Below, one piece after another: positions 18,827-28,804 of a stretch of DNA of 64,000 bases. The notes under the pieces were generated by a model. That model ran no database searches and was not told the origin of the DNA. It saw only the letters and a list, made by a program, of their open reading frames with translations. Source of the stretch: Marinobacter sediminum. GTDB lineage: Bacteria; Pseudomonadota; Gammaproteobacteria; Pseudomonadales; Oleiphilaceae. A program made the position numbers and the translations under genes. The DNA is taken from NCBI RefSeq assembly GCF_016820575.1, contig NZ_JAEMQH010000002.1, forward strand, positions 679,305 through 743,304, written 5' to 3'. Each line of letters starts with the position of its first letter. The stretch's first letter is position 1.

Positions 18827-20560
18827 TCAGAGGCCTTTACGCGGAGACGCATTGATCAGGAAAGGCAGGGCTTCCTCGATCGGAAGGTCCTGCTTTTCGG
18901 CGTCCCGACGGCCCTTGTATTCCAGTGTGCCAGCGGCCAAGCCGCGATCGGAAACCACGAACCGGTGTGGAATGCCGATCAGCTCCATGTCAGCAAACTT
19001 CACGCCCGGGCGCTCATTGCGGTCATCCAGCAAGACGTCATAGCCCGCCTGGCGCAGCTGTTCGTACAGCTTGTCGCCTGCTTCCGCGACTGTCTCGGAC
19101 TTGTGGGCGTTCAGGGTAACGATGGCAACCTGGAACGGGGCAATGGCGTCTGGCCAGATGATGCCTTTGTCATCATGATTCTGCTCGATCGAGGCGGCGA
19201 CGATGCGGGAAACGCCGATGCCGTAGCAGCCCATTTCGAGTACCGCACTCTTGCCATTTTCATCCAGCACCGTGGCGTTCATGGCGCTGCTGTACTTGTT
19301 GCCAAGCTTGAAGATGTGGCCCACTTCGATGCCCCGGCGGATTTCCAGGTGGCCCTTGCCATCTGGGCTCGGGTCACCTTCAACCACGTCGCGAAGGTCC
19401 TCAACACGGTCCAGCGGTACGTCCCGCTCCCAGTTCACCCCGGTCAGGTGGAAATCATCCTTATTGGCGCCACAAACAAAGTCGGCAAGGTGGGCGGCGC
19501 TGCGGTCCGCGATCACTGGCACTGAAAGGTTTACTGGGCCGATGGAGCCGGGCTTGCAGCCGATAGCCGCTTCGATTTCCTCATCGGTTGCCATGGTCAG
19601 CGGTTCTGCGATACCCGCCAGGTTCTCCGCCTTGATCTCGTTCAGGGTGTGGTCGCCGCGCAGAATCAGGGCAACAAGGCCGCTGTTGCCGTCTTCATCC
19701 GGCTCGGATTTAACCAGCAAGGTTTTGACCGTGCGAGTCGCGTCGATATTCAGGAATTCGGCGATGGCATTGATGGCGCGTTGTCCCGGGGTCGCGACTT
19801 CCTTCAGGTCTTCGCTGGGCGCGGCGCGCTCTCCGGCTGGGGCTACCGCTTCCGCCTTTTCAATGTTGGCGGCATAGTTGCTGTCGGAGCTGAACACGAT
19901 GGCGTCCTCACCCGAGGAGGCCAGCACGTGGAATTCGTGCGAGGCGCTGCCGCCGATGGCGCCGGAATCGGCTTGAACCGGGCGATAGTCGAGACCCAGG
20001 CGATCGAAGATTGCGCAATAAGCCTGATGCATTTCCTGGTAGGTTTCATCCAGTGACTCGGCATTCAGGTGGAAGGAATAGGCGTCCTTCATGACGAACT
20101 CGCGAGCGCGCATCACACCGAATCGTGGCCGGCGTTCATCCCGGAACTTGGTCTGAATCTGGTAGAAGTTTGCCGGCAGTTCCTTGTAGCTTTTCAGCTC
20201 ATTGCGAATCAGGTCGGTAATGACCTCCTCATGGGTTGGGCCGAAGCAGAAGTCGCGCCCATGCCGATCCTGCATTCTCAGCAGCTCACCGCCGTATTGG
20301 GTCCAGCGGCCGGACTCCTGCCAAAGTTCTGACGGCTGCACGGCCGGCATCAGGACTTCCTGGCCACCACTCTTGTCCATTTCCTCGCGAACAATCCGCT
20401 CAACCTTGCGCAGGGTTCGCAGGCCCATGGGCAGCCAGGTGTACAGGCCGGCTGCAAGCTTTCGGATCATGCCGGCGCGGAGCATGAGCTGATGGCTGAT
20501 GATCTCGGCGTCTGCCGGTGTCTCTTTCTGGGTTGCAATCAGGTAACGGCTTGCTCGCAT
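18827..20560 (-). CDS. proS: Prolyl-tRNA synthetase
   Basis: Class II synthetase that charges tRNA-Pro. 577 residues in the bacterial-type layout: catalytic core with motif 2/3 elements ([21 protein letters not shown]), an inserted YbaK-like editing domain (about 225-400), [12 protein letters not shown], and the anticodon-binding domain near the C-terminus. I start at 20560 ([17 protein letters not shown]), which has GGAAGA 6 bases upstream and is the usual family N-terminus. The frame remains open for 20 codons upstream, without conservation that I recognise. Confidence 0.96.
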   Translation of the reverse strand: MRASRYLIATQKETPADAEIISHQLMLRAGMIRKLAAGLYTWLPMGLRTLRKVERIVREEMDKSGGQEVLMPAVQPSELWQESGRWTQYGGELLRMQDRHGRDFCFGPTHEEVITDLIRNELKSYKELPANFYQIQTKFRDERRPRFGVMRAREFVMKDAYSFHLNAESLDETYQEMHQAYCAIFDRLGLDYRPVQADSGAIGGSASHEFHVLASSGEDAIVFSSDSNYAANIEKAEAVAPAGERAAPSEDLKEVATPGQRAINAIAEFLNIDATRTVKTLLVKSEPDEDGNSGLVALILRGDHTLNEIKAENLAGIAEPLTMATDEEIEAAIGCKPGSIGPVNLSVPVIADRSAAHLADFVCGANKDDFHLTGVNWERDVPLDRVEDLRDVVEGDPSPDGKGHLEIRRGIEVGHIFKLGNKYSSAMNATVLDENGKSAVLEMGCYGIGVSRIVAASIEQNHDDKGIIWPDAIAPFQVAIVTLNAHKSETVAEAGDKLYEQLRQAGYDVLLDDRNERPGVKFADMELIGIPHRFVVSDRGLAAGTLEYKGRRDAEKQDLPIEEALPFLINASPRKGL

Positions 20561-20760
20561 CGTGTCTTCCGTTTGGTTCCAATCAGGGGTTATCAGGGGC
20601 TCGAGGCCATGCTTGGCCATCGATTGCCCGAGAAGAAGTTGTCGCGTGTTAAGTGCCGGTTATTGTACGGAGCCTCTGTCTCAAGGTACAGGTGGTCACT
20701 GATGAAACCGATGATGTTGTTTCATAGTAATTGGTGGATGCGGTGTGGCTCGCATCCGGG

Positions 20761-21258
20761 TCAGGACAGGTAGCCCAAGGGTAGGGCGGTGGAGTCGAGC
20801 ACACGCCTGAGAACGAAACTGGAATGCACGCCGCTGACTCCTTGAATGCGAGTAATCCGGTTGAGCAGGAAATGGTGGTAGTGATCCATGTCCGGCACCA
20901 CCACCTTGAGCATGTAATCCGCATCCTGCCCGGTGATCAGGTAGCACTCCTGCACTTCCGGGTAGGCCGACACCTGTTCTTCGAAGGCCGCAAAACGCTC
21001 CGGCGTGTGCCGGTCCATGCCGATCAGAATAATGGCGGTGAGCGACAGTCCCAGTTTCTTGTGATCCAGGATGGTGACGGTCCGGACAATGACCCCGGCC
21101 TCTTCCAGCGCGCGAACCCGGCGCAGGCAGGGTGAAGGGGAAAGGCCCACTTTGTCGGCCAGTTCTTGATTGGTCAGTGCGCCGTTCTTCTGGACCTGTT
21201 CAAGGATTTTCCGGTCGGTGTTATCGATTTTGACAAGCGTTTTGTTTATTTCTGGCAT
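20761..21258 (-). CDS. Lrp/AsnC-family transcriptional regulator
   Basis: 165 residues: N-terminal winged helix-turn-helix (DRKILEQVQKNGALTNQELADKVGLS, about 14-40) and a C-terminal RAM/ligand-sensing domain with ITGQDADYMLKVVVPD. The closest match is the Lrp group that senses amino acids. It is transcribed away from leuA with 146 bases between them, so regulation of leuA, and of itself, is a reasonable guess. An inverted repeat, AATATG-N12-CATATT, lies in that gap. Confidence 0.9.
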   Translation of the reverse strand: MPEINKTLVKIDNTDRKILEQVQKNGALTNQELADKVGLSPSPCLRRVRALEEAGVIVRTVTILDHKKLGLSLTAIILIGMDRHTPERFAAFEEQVSAYPEVQECYLITGQDADYMLKVVVPDMDHYHHFLLNRITRIQGVSGVHSSFVLRRVLDSTALPLGYLS

Positions 21259-21289
21259 AGTATTGCCCGTTTTTTAGTTTTAATAGTTG

Positions 21290-21313
21290 AATATGTCCAA
21301 AAATAGCCATATT
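21290..21313. promoter_or_regulatory. Inverted repeat, candidate Lrp-family operator
   Basis: AATATG and CATATT are perfect inverted arms separated by 12 AT-rich bases, in the divergent gap between the Lrp-like gene and leuA. The spacing and composition would suit an Lrp/AsnC dimer. No experimental or comparative support is available from the window. Confidence 0.35.
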
Positions 21314-21404
21314 GAGCGTAATTAGCAATCACGTGCCCGGAGATCGGCGTTACACTGTCGGGCACGGCATGATGTTTCACCGGCAACCGCAAGGATTGAT
21401 TGAA

Positions 21405-23099
21405 ATGGCTTTTGATTATCGTAAATATGCTGCGTTCAAGCCCGTCAGGAAGACTGATCGACGTTGGCCTGACCAAGTTATCGAAAAGGCACCCACCTGG
21501 TGTGCTGTCGATCTTCGGGACGGTAATCAGGCGCTGGTCAAACCGATGACCGTTGCGCAAAAGCAGAGGCTGTTCGATCTGCTGGTGAAACTGGGCTTCA
21601 AAGAGATTGAAATCGGTTTCCCGTCAGCCAGTCAGCCGGATTTCGATTTTTGCCGGAAACTGATCGATGAAGGCCGGATTCCCGACGACGTCAAGATTCA
21701 GGTGCTGACCCAGGCTCGTCCTGAGTTGATTGAGCGTACCTACGAAGCCCTTAAAGGCGCCAAACAGGCGATTGTCCATGTCTACAACTCCACCTCCACG
21801 GTGCAGCGGGAGCAGGTGTTTGGGCTGGACCGGGCCGGCATTCGCGAGATCGCGGTAAAGGGTGCGACCCACGTGAGGGATTTGGCAGCCAAGGCGCCGG
21901 AAACTGAATGGACCTTCCAGTATTCGCCAGAGAGCTTCACCGGCACCGAGCTGGATTTTGCTGCCGAAGTGGTGGACGCCGTGACCGAGGTCTGGCGCCC
22001 GGATCAGGGCCAGCCGGTCATTATCAACCTGCCGGCGACCGTGGAAATGGCCACGCCGAATGTGTTTGCAGATCAGATCGAGTGGATCTGCGACAACATC
22101 CAGCGCCGCGAACATCTGAGCATCAGCGTTCACACCCATAACGACCGGGGCTGTGGGGTGGCTGCCGCCGAACTGGCGGTGATGGCCGGTGCTGACCGGG
22201 TTGAAGGTACCTTGATGGGCAATGGAGAGCGGACAGGCAATATGGATCTGGTCACCATGGCTATGAATCTCTATTCCCAGGGCGTTGACCCAACACTGGA
22301 TCTGTCCGGGATGGCGGAAATCACCGAGGTGGTTGAAGCCTGCACCGAAATTTCCACCCATCCCCGTCATCCATACGCCGGGGAGCTGGTGTTTACCGCG
22401 TTTTCAGGCAGCCACCAGGATGCGATTCGCAAGTGCCTGGCCCGGCGCAGCGAAGGTGAGGTCTGGAATGTTGCCTATCTGCCCATTGATCCTTTCGATG
22501 TCGGTCGCCGCTACGAGGAAGTCGTGCGCATCAACAGTCAGTCGGGTAAGGGCGGTATAGCCTACGTGCTTGAGCGGGACTACAACATCAGCCTGCCGCG
22601 CTGGCTGCAGATTGAGTTCAGCAAGACAGTCCAGCGGGAGGCGGAAACCAACGGTGGTGAAATCGATTCACTGACCATCCACCGCTTGTTTGAAGAGCGC
22701 TATCTCAAGGTACACAAAGACTGGGAGCTGCGCGGCTATGACCTGCACCGCGATGCCAATGGTGTCCGTGCCGATGTGATCGTGGGTGCTGAAGGGCAAC
22801 CAGTAACTCTCCAAGGCCGCGGACTGGGCGCGGTTGAGGCTGTCTCAGACGCTCTGGAGCAACGTTTTGGGATCGCCATTGCCGTTGAGGCCTATGACGA
22901 ATTTGCCCTGGGAGAAGGTACTAATGCCAATGCCCTGGCCTGTATCCGTCTGATGGTCAACGAGACCCATTGCAGCGCCGCCGCCCTGGCGGAGGACACG
23001 ACCTCGGCGACTTTGCAGGCGCTGTTTTCTGCCGTTGCCCAGGTGGTTGGCTCGTCCGGAGTGGTACAGCAGTCGGACCGGCAGGCGGCTGAGGTCTGA
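21405..23099 (+). CDS. leuA: 2-isopropylmalate synthase
   Basis: First committed enzyme of leucine synthesis: condenses acetyl-CoA with 2-oxoisovalerate. 564 residues, of the LeuA type 2 seen in pseudomonads. Visible are the DRE-TIM entry LRDGNQALV, FPSASQPDFDF, YNSTSTVQR, the metal-binding HTHNDRG and GNGERTGN, followed by a C-terminal regulatory LeuA dimer domain (from about 425), expected to give leucine feedback inhibition. The ATG at 21405 has AAGGA 9 bases upstream. The frame runs back to 21312, but that extension would overlap the operator-like repeat. Confidence 0.95.
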   Translation: MAFDYRKYAAFKPVRKTDRRWPDQVIEKAPTWCAVDLRDGNQALVKPMTVAQKQRLFDLLVKLGFKEIEIGFPSASQPDFDFCRKLIDEGRIPDDVKIQVLTQARPELIERTYEALKGAKQAIVHVYNSTSTVQREQVFGLDRAGIREIAVKGATHVRDLAAKAPETEWTFQYSPESFTGTELDFAAEVVDAVTEVWRPDQGQPVIINLPATVEMATPNVFADQIEWICDNIQRREHLSISVHTHNDRGCGVAAAELAVMAGADRVEGTLMGNGERTGNMDLVTMAMNLYSQGVDPTLDLSGMAEITEVVEACTEISTHPRHPYAGELVFTAFSGSHQDAIRKCLARRSEGEVWNVAYLPIDPFDVGRRYEEVVRINSQSGKGGIAYVLERDYNISLPRWLQIEFSKTVQREAETNGGEIDSLTIHRLFEERYLKVHKDWELRGYDLHRDANGVRADVIVGAEGQPVTLQGRGLGAVEAVSDALEQRFGIAIAVEAYDEFALGEGTNANALACIRLMVNETHCSAAALAEDTTSATLQALFSAVAQVVGSSGVVQQSDRQAAEV

Positions 23100-23123
23100 G
23101 CGAAACGACCATGCCAGAACGCA

Positions 23124-23150
23124 TTAAGCCGGCACAGGATGCCGGCTTAA
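23124..23150 (+). terminator. Terminator after leuA
   Basis: An 11-bp stem (TTAAGCCGGCA with its complement), loop of 5, followed by TAATTTCC. The T tract is weak. It lies 25 bases past the leuA stop and also faces the end of the convergent cold-shock gene. Confidence 0.6.
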
Positions 23151-23195
23151 TAATTTCCCTTTGCCCGTGAGGGGCAGAGGGCGGAAGCAGTAACC

Positions 23196-23405
23196 TTAAA
23201 CCGGGGTTACGTTTTCCGCCTGGGGACCTTTCGGGCCCTGAGTAACGGTGAACTGCACCTGCTGGCCTTCGGTCAGGGTGCGGAAACCGCTTGCGTTGAT
23301 TGCACTGTAGTGAACAAACACGTCACTGCCGCCATCCTGAGCGATAAAGCCAAAGCCTTTGGACTCGTTGAACCACTTCACGTGGCCAGTTTTTGTATCG
23401 GACAT
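23196..23405 (-). CDS. Cold-shock-domain protein (CspA family)
   Basis: 69 residues, a single OB-fold that binds single-stranded nucleic acid and melts RNA structure. RNP1 is KGFGFI and RNP2 is DVFVHYSAI, both intact. Which paralogue it is cannot be told from sequence alone. It has a long leader (about 158 bases) from a near-consensus promoter, the arrangement used by cspA-type genes for cold-dependent mRNA stability and translation. Monocistronic. Confidence 0.95.
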   Translation of the reverse strand: MSDTKTGHVKWFNESKGFGFIAQDGGSDVFVHYSAINASGFRTLTEGQQVQFTVTQGPKGPQAENVTPV

Positions 23406-23570
23406 TGATCTTTCCTGTCTTTCTGTAATTTGCCCTCACGGGACCTTCATATTCCGTTTGGAATCGACGCTGAGAAATCCAGAGAGTACTGAGGAAGGAG
23501 CAACGAAGAGCACGTGGGCAGGACGTTATAGCGCATTCACCAAATACCGCTGTATTTTCACAGCAATTTC

Positions 23571-23598
23571 AGTATAGACCGAGTTTGGGGGGCGTCAA
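23571..23598 (-). promoter_or_regulatory. Sigma-70 promoter of the cold-shock gene
   Basis: On the minus strand TTGACG and TATACT are separated by 16 bases, with a run of As just upstream of the -35. Transcription from about 23563 would give a leader of about 158 bases before the cold-shock ATG. The 315-base gap 23406-23720 otherwise holds only the prpE terminator. Confidence 0.7.
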
Positions 23599-23670
23599 CG
23601 CTTTTTTTAACCCCGTTTTGAGGGTCTTTACTGGTTCAAAAACAGTTGGTTGGCCAGAGCGGGCATGGGC

Positions 23671-23697
23671 AAAATTCGGGCCTTTGAGTAAGGCCCG
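23671..23697 (-). terminator. Probable terminator after prpE
   Basis: Minus-strand hairpin CGGGCCTT/AAGGCCCG with a 5-base loop followed by AATTTT, 24 bases beyond the prpE stop. The T tract is short, so confidence is moderate. Confidence 0.55.
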
Positions 23698-23720
23698 GAG
23701 GTCTTTTTTCTGGCGCAGGG

Positions 23721-25595
23721 TCAGCGTCGGAACTGGGTGCTGATCTCGTCCAGAATGGCGGGGTCATCAATGGTGCTTGGTACCGTATACTCCTCGCCGT
23801 CGGCAATCTGTCGGATGACTCGGCGCAGTATCTTGCCAGACCGGGTCTTGGGCAGCCGGTCGACCACCATGGCCCGGCGGAAGCAGGCAATGGCACCGAT
23901 CTTGTCCCGAACCATCTCGATCAGCTCGTCCTCAAGCTCGTCGTGCCCAATGGTTGCACCGTCTTTGATCAACACCAGCCCCACTGGTACCTGGCCTCTC
24001 ATGTCGTCATGGGCGCCAACGACGCAACATTCGGCAATAGCAGGATGCGAGGCAACCACTTCTTCCATTTCGCCGGTGGAGAGCCGGTGGCCTGCGACGT
24101 TGATGACATCATCGGTGCGGCCCATGACAAAGACATAGCCGTCTTCGTCAACAAAGCCTCCGTCGCCGGAGCTGTAAAAGCCGGGAATAGGCGCCAGGTA
24201 ACTCTTGTGGAACCGCTCGTCGTCACCCCAGACGGTCAGCAGGCAGCCTGGCGGTAGGGGTAGTTTGACCGCTATCTGGCCCTGTTCGCCCGCGGGCATT
24301 TGGTTGCCGTTCGGGTCGACAACCTGCACATCGAAGCCTGGTGAGGGTACGGTGGCCGAGCCCGGTTTGGTGAGCATCATTTCGATGCCCACTGGGTTGC
24401 AGCAGATTGCCCAGCCGGTTTCGGTTTGCCACCAGTGATCAAGAATGGGCAGGTTGGTGTGTTCACGGAGCCAGTCATAGGTGGGTGGGTCCAGCCGTTC
24501 GCCCGCCAGGAAGATGCGTTTCAATGAGCCGATATCGTAATGGTCCAGCTGGTCGGCCTCTGGGTCTTCCTTTCGCACGGCCCGGAACGCGGTCGGTGCG
24601 GTGAACAGCAGGTTCACTTGATGCTCTTGAACCACCCGCCAGAACGCACCGGCATCCGGGGTTTTTACCGGTTTGCCTTCGTAAAGAACGGTGGTGCAGC
24701 CTGCGAACAGGGGGCCGTAGACAATGTAGCTGTGGCCCACCACCCAGCCTACATCCGAAGCAGCCCAGTAAACGTCGCCCGGGTTAGCATCGTAAACCAG
24801 CTTCATGCTGTAGTTCAGGGCGACAGCGTGGCCGCCGTTATCCCTGACCACGCCTTTCGGTTTACCGGTGGTGCCTGAGGTGTAAAGGATGTACAGCGGA
24901 TCGGTGGATTTCACTGGCACCGGCTGCTCTGGTTGAGCCTTGGCCATGAGCTGATTCCAGTCCCAGTCCCGTCCGGACTGTAACTGCGCTTTTGCTTCAG
25001 GTCGCTGGTAAACGATGCAGTGTTCAGGCTTGTGAGTCGCCTGCTTAATCGCCTTGTCAACCAGGGGTTTGTACTCGATCACCCGATTTATTTCGATGCC
25101 GCAGGAGGCGGTGATCAACGCCTTGGGTTCCGCGTCGTCAATCCGTACGGCCAGCTCATGGGCGGCAAAGCCACCAAAAACAACACAATGAACCGCTCCG
25201 ATGCGGGCGCACCCGAGCATGGCGATCACCGCCTCGGGAATCATCGGCATGTAGATGATCACCCGGTCGCCTTTCTCGATGCCCTGGTTCTTGAGCACGC
25301 CGGCAAACCTGGCCACGGAGTCGGTCAGTTCGTTGTAGGAGAACGTTTGCTGGGTATTGGTGACCGGGGAATCGTAGATGAGCGCGGTCTGGTCGCCACG
25401 TCCGGCCCGGATGTTGGCGTCCAGGGCGACATCGGAGCTGTTCAGGACGCCATCAGGGAACCACTGGCCATGGCCGTTGTCGGTGGGTGTCCAGATGGTC
25501 CCGGGGGGCTGGATCCATTCAATCTGTTCCGCCTGCTCGCGCCAGAAGTCTTCCCGCCGGTGAATCGACCGGCGAAACTCTGAGTGGTAGTCCAT
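23721..25595 (-). CDS. prpE: Propionyl-CoA synthetase
   Basis: AMP-forming acyl-CoA synthetase of 624 residues, nearest to PrpE/ACSS3 propionate-CoA ligases. Adenylation motifs: YILYTSGTTGKPKGVV, WWQTETGWAICCNP, YSSGDGG, and the C-terminal catalytic Lys in KTRSGKILRR. Acetyl-CoA synthetase differs in the acyl pocket; the HDELEDELIEMVRDKIGAIACFRRA tail fits the PrpE group. Start at 25595 (MDYHSEFRRS) has GAGGTGG 5 bases upstream. It stands alone, away from any methylcitrate-cycle genes. Confidence 0.87.
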   Translation of the reverse strand: MDYHSEFRRSIHRREDFWREQAEQIEWIQPPGTIWTPTDNGHGQWFPDGVLNSSDVALDANIRAGRGDQTALIYDSPVTNTQQTFSYNELTDSVARFAGVLKNQGIEKGDRVIIYMPMIPEAVIAMLGCARIGAVHCVVFGGFAAHELAVRIDDAEPKALITASCGIEINRVIEYKPLVDKAIKQATHKPEHCIVYQRPEAKAQLQSGRDWDWNQLMAKAQPEQPVPVKSTDPLYILYTSGTTGKPKGVVRDNGGHAVALNYSMKLVYDANPGDVYWAASDVGWVVGHSYIVYGPLFAGCTTVLYEGKPVKTPDAGAFWRVVQEHQVNLLFTAPTAFRAVRKEDPEADQLDHYDIGSLKRIFLAGERLDPPTYDWLREHTNLPILDHWWQTETGWAICCNPVGIEMMLTKPGSATVPSPGFDVQVVDPNGNQMPAGEQGQIAVKLPLPPGCLLTVWGDDERFHKSYLAPIPGFYSSGDGGFVDEDGYVFVMGRTDDVINVAGHRLSTGEMEEVVASHPAIAECCVVGAHDDMRGQVPVGLVLIKDGATIGHDELEDELIEMVRDKIGAIACFRRAMVVDRLPKTRSGKILRRVIRQIADGEEYTVPSTIDDPAILDEISTQFRR

Positions 25596-25704
25596 GCGTT
25601 CCACCTCACTGGGCCTATTGTTGTTTTATTGACTGACGTAACAACTCTAGGCCGTTTGAAATCATGGACTAGTAGACCATTGGCTTAGTCGCGATCTTCG
25701 ATGG

Positions 25705-27084
25705 TTATTCGGCTGGCATCTCCACGCTGGTGACGTCGGCGGCGATCTCGCCCCGAGCTGTTCGGGCGTTGATCCGGTCGCCGGGGGCAAGGCCTGAGGC
25801 GTCACGCACGATGTTGCCGCCGGCATCGCGAACGATGGCGTAACCACGCCCCAGGGTTGCCAGGGGGCTAACGACGTTGAGTGTTTGCGCGACGTGCTCA
25901 AATTGATCCTGACGCTGCTTTAGTTGCATCTGGATTGCCGAGTTCAGTTTTTCTGATACGCGCGCCAAGGCGCTCTGGCTATCTGCAAGCCGGCGACCCG
26001 GTGATTGCGTCATCAGCCGTTGTCCCAGGTTTTCACTGCGCACAGTCAGGCGCTCGAGCCGCTGACTGATGGTCTGCATCAGTCGCAGTTCCAGGTCATC
26101 CATCCGCTGGGCTTTTTCGAGCAGTTCGCGCCGCGGATCCCGGAGTCGCGCACCCAAATGCTCAAGTTCGGTGCCGAATCGCTTCAGTGCGCGCTGAACG
26201 GCGTTTGCCAGCCGGAGTTCGCGTTCGTTGAGCTGTCGTAGCCAGTCCCGCTGGTCCGGAGAAATCTTTTCGGCCGCTGCCGAAGGCGTTGGCGCCCGCA
26301 GGTCAGCAACAAAATCGGCGATGGTGACGTCCACCTCGTGGCCGACCGCACTGACCGTGGGGATCGGACAGTTGGCAATGGCGCGCGCTACCACCTCTTC
26401 GTTGAAGCACCAGAGGTCTTCCAGGGAGCCGCCGCCCCGGCCAATGATCAGCACGTCGGCCACACCGTGGCTCTGCGCTCGCTCAATTGCCTGAACGATG
26501 TCGCCGGTTGCGGCTTTGCCCTGCACCGCAGTCGGGTAGAGCGTGACCGGGATGGCGGGGCAGCGGCGGGCCAGTACCGTTAGGATATCGTGGATGGCGG
26601 CGCCGGTTGGCGAGGTGACAACGCCGATGTGCCTGGGTGTGGATGGAAGCGGTTTCTTTCTGGCGGCGTCGAACAGGCCCTCGCCCTGCAATTTGCGCTT
26701 CAATTCTTCGTAGGCCTGCTGAAGTTCGCCCAGTCCCGCCGGTTCCATATGCTCGACAATGATCTGAAAGTCACCGCGGTTCTCGTACAGGGTGACCTTG
26801 CCGCGAATCCGGATCTGGTCGCCTTCCTTCGGCATTTCACGAATGCGCTGGTTAAAACCCCGGAACATCGCGCAGCGAACCTGGCATTTGCGATCTTTCA
26901 GGGAAAAGTACCAGTGGCCCGACGAGGGTCGGGACAGGCCAGAGATTTCCCCCTCCACCCAGACCTGCATAAAGCTGGATTCCAGAAGGTGTCGGGCCTG
27001 ATGGTTTAGCTCGCTGACGCTCAGGGCTCGCGGCCTGGAGTCCTGAAAAGCGGGGGTTGTCCGGGGTGATCGGTAGTCTTCCAT
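25705..27084 (-). CDS. xseA: Exodeoxyribonuclease VII large subunit
   Basis: Catalytic and DNA-binding subunit of the single-strand-specific exonuclease VII, working with XseB, which is not in the window. About 459 residues: N-terminal OB-fold (VWVEGEISGLSRPSSGHWYFSLKD), catalytic region with TSPTGAAIHDIL, IGRGGGSLEDLW and SAVGHEVDVTIADFVADLRAPTPSAAAE, then a long coiled coil and C-terminal GRGYAIVRD. The start is uncertain: ATG at 27084 lacks a good ribosome site and a TTG at 27129 is also open. Divergent from guaB. Confidence 0.94.
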   Translation of the reverse strand: MEDYRSPRTTPAFQDSRPRALSVSELNHQARHLLESSFMQVWVEGEISGLSRPSSGHWYFSLKDRKCQVRCAMFRGFNQRIREMPKEGDQIRIRGKVTLYENRGDFQIIVEHMEPAGLGELQQAYEELKRKLQGEGLFDAARKKPLPSTPRHIGVVTSPTGAAIHDILTVLARRCPAIPVTLYPTAVQGKAATGDIVQAIERAQSHGVADVLIIGRGGGSLEDLWCFNEEVVARAIANCPIPTVSAVGHEVDVTIADFVADLRAPTPSAAAEKISPDQRDWLRQLNERELRLANAVQRALKRFGTELEHLGARLRDPRRELLEKAQRMDDLELRLMQTISQRLERLTVRSENLGQRLMTQSPGRRLADSQSALARVSEKLNSAIQMQLKQRQDQFEHVAQTLNVVSPLATLGRGYAIVRDAGGNIVRDASGLAPGDRINARTARGEIAADVTSVEMPAE

Positions 27085-27161
27085 ACGCAATAGCCGAAAA
27101 TCTGAAGGATAAAAAATGACAGAATTCAAGAGGATGCAATCGTACCTTAAAAAAGGTGCGG

Positions 27162-27190
27162 TTTACTGTCTCGATACGCCCCTTTATAAT
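27162..27190 (+). promoter_or_regulatory. Promoter of guaBA
   Basis: TTTACT and TATAAT separated by exactly 17 bases, 87 bases ahead of the guaB ATG. A perfect -10 and good spacing make this the strongest sigma-70-like promoter I see in the window. Confidence 0.75.
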
Positions 27191-27276
27191 GGATCGATTA
27201 AGGATTTTGCTTTGCTGTGCCGCCGCGAGTACAGCAGGTAATCTCCCAACTTAGCACGTTCAAAAGGCGGATCCCA

Positions 27277-28740
27277 ATGCTGCGAATTGCCGAAGAAGCC
27301 CTCACATTTGATGATGTTTTGCTGGTCCCCGGATATTCCGAAGTTCTACCTCACGAAGTTAATCTGCAAACGCAGTTGACCAAGGGGATTACCCTCAATA
27401 TCCCGCTGCTGTCGTCTGCGATGGACACAGTAACTGATGCCGAGCTGGCTATTGCCATGGCTCAGGAAGGCGGTATTGGCATCATGCACAAGAATATGAC
27501 GGTTGAACAGCAGGCAGCTGCAGTCCGCAAGGTGAAGAAGTTTGAGAGCGGCGTGGTTAAGGATCCGATCACCGTTTCTCCGGATACCACCGTGCGGGAA
27601 TTGGTGGATATCACAACGGCAAATAGCATTTCCGGTCTGCCAGTGGTTGATGGCAACGATCTGATCGGAATTGTGACCGGTCGCGACATTCGTTTCGAAA
27701 GCCGTATGGATACCCCGGTTCGGGACATCATGACGCCCAAGGATAAGCTGGTAACGGTAAAAGAGGGTGCCAGCCTCGATGACGTTAAAGAGCTGCTTCA
27801 CCGTCATCGCATCGAGAAGGTGTTGGTTGTTAATGACAACTTTGAACTGCGCGGCCTGATTACCGTGAAGGATATCCAGAAGGCGAAGGACTATCCGCTG
27901 GCGTGCAAGGACGACCAAGGCCGTCTGCGTGCTGGCGCCGCGGTGAGCACCGGCGGTGATACCGAAGCCCGTATTTCGGCCCTTGCCGAGGCCGGCGTGG
28001 ATGTCATTGTTATCGACACCGCCCATGGTCACTCAAGAGGCGTACTTGAGCGCGTTCGCTGGGCCAAGCAGAACTTCCCGGAAGTGCAGGTAATAGGTGG
28101 CAATATTGCCACTTCCGAGGCCGCGATTGCCTTGGCGGATGCCGGTGCGGATGCGGTCAAGGTGGGTATCGGCCCTGGTTCCATCTGTACAACCAGAATC
28201 GTGGCGGGCATTGGTGTGCCCCAGATCTCAGCCGTTTCCAATGTGGCAGCAGCGCTGAAAGACAGAGGTGTTCCGCTAATCGCTGACGGTGGCATCCGTT
28301 TCTCGGGTGATATTGCCAAAGCCATCGCGGCCGGTGCCCACAGCGTAATGATTGGCAGCCTGCTTGCCGGTACCGACGAGGCGCCGGGCGAGGTCGAGTT
28401 GTTCCAGGGCCGTAGTTATAAGGCCTATCGCGGCATGGGTTCCATCGGTGCCATGGGGCAGGGTTCTAGCGACCGGTACTTCCAGGACGCCAGCAAGGGT
28501 ATTGAGAAGCTGGTTCCGGAAGGCATCGAAGGCCGTGTTGCCTGTAAGGGCCCAATGCGCAATATCGTGCATCAGCTTGTCGGAGGCCTGCGCGCCTCCA
28601 TGGGTTACACCGGCAGTGCCACCATGGAAGAGATGCGCACCAAGCCAGAGTTTGTGCGCATCACCAATGCCGGTATGCGGGAGAGTCACGTACACGATGT
28701 GACCATCACCAAAGAAGCGCCCAACTACCGTATCGGTTAA
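27277..28740 (+). CDS. guaB: Inosine-5'-monophosphate dehydrogenase
   Basis: Oxidises IMP to XMP with NAD+, the rate-limiting step to GMP. 487 residues: TIM barrel interrupted by two CBS domains (about 92-205, [14 protein letters not shown] and [15 protein letters not shown]), the catalytic Cys in GSICTTR, and the flap region [13 protein letters not shown] at 27277 has AAGGCGG upstream, and [21 protein letters not shown] is the family N-terminus. It is followed by guaA after a 64-base gap with a hairpin terminator or attenuator. Confidence 0.97.
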   Translation: MLRIAEEALTFDDVLLVPGYSEVLPHEVNLQTQLTKGITLNIPLLSSAMDTVTDAELAIAMAQEGGIGIMHKNMTVEQQAAAVRKVKKFESGVVKDPITVSPDTTVRELVDITTANSISGLPVVDGNDLIGIVTGRDIRFESRMDTPVRDIMTPKDKLVTVKEGASLDDVKELLHRHRIEKVLVVNDNFELRGLITVKDIQKAKDYPLACKDDQGRLRAGAAVSTGGDTEARISALAEAGVDVIVIDTAHGHSRGVLERVRWAKQNFPEVQVIGGNIATSEAAIALADAGADAVKVGIGPGSICTTRIVAGIGVPQISAVSNVAAALKDRGVPLIADGGIRFSGDIAKAIAAGAHSVMIGSLLAGTDEAPGEVELFQGRSYKAYRGMGSIGAMGQGSSDRYFQDASKGIEKLVPEGIEGRVACKGPMRNIVHQLVGGLRASMGYTGSATMEEMRTKPEFVRITNAGMRESHVHDVTITKEAPNYRIG

Positions 28741-28755
28741 TTATTGCCTTATCCA

Positions 28756-28788
28756 AACGCGGCTCACCCTTGAGCCGCGTTGCTTTTT
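28756..28788 (+). terminator. Hairpin terminator/attenuator between guaB and guaA
   Basis: An 11-bp stem (AACGCGGCTCA/TGAGCCGCGTT) with a 4-base loop followed by GCTTTTTC. It sits inside the guaBA unit, so it may lower guaA expression relative to guaB, unless guaA has its own promoter, which I do not see. Confidence 0.7.
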
Positions 28789-28804
28789 CTGACCCGAGGA
28801 CTTC

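Noticed and set aside
20621-20760. GGATGCG/CGCATCC hairpin as terminator of the Lrp-like gene
   Set aside because: The stem is real but no T tract follows on the minus strand, so I leave it unassigned. The rest of the gap shows nothing clear.
26852-27139. Upstream extension of xseA in another frame
   Set aside because: The 95-residue frame overlaps the OB-fold coding start out of frame and has no motif.
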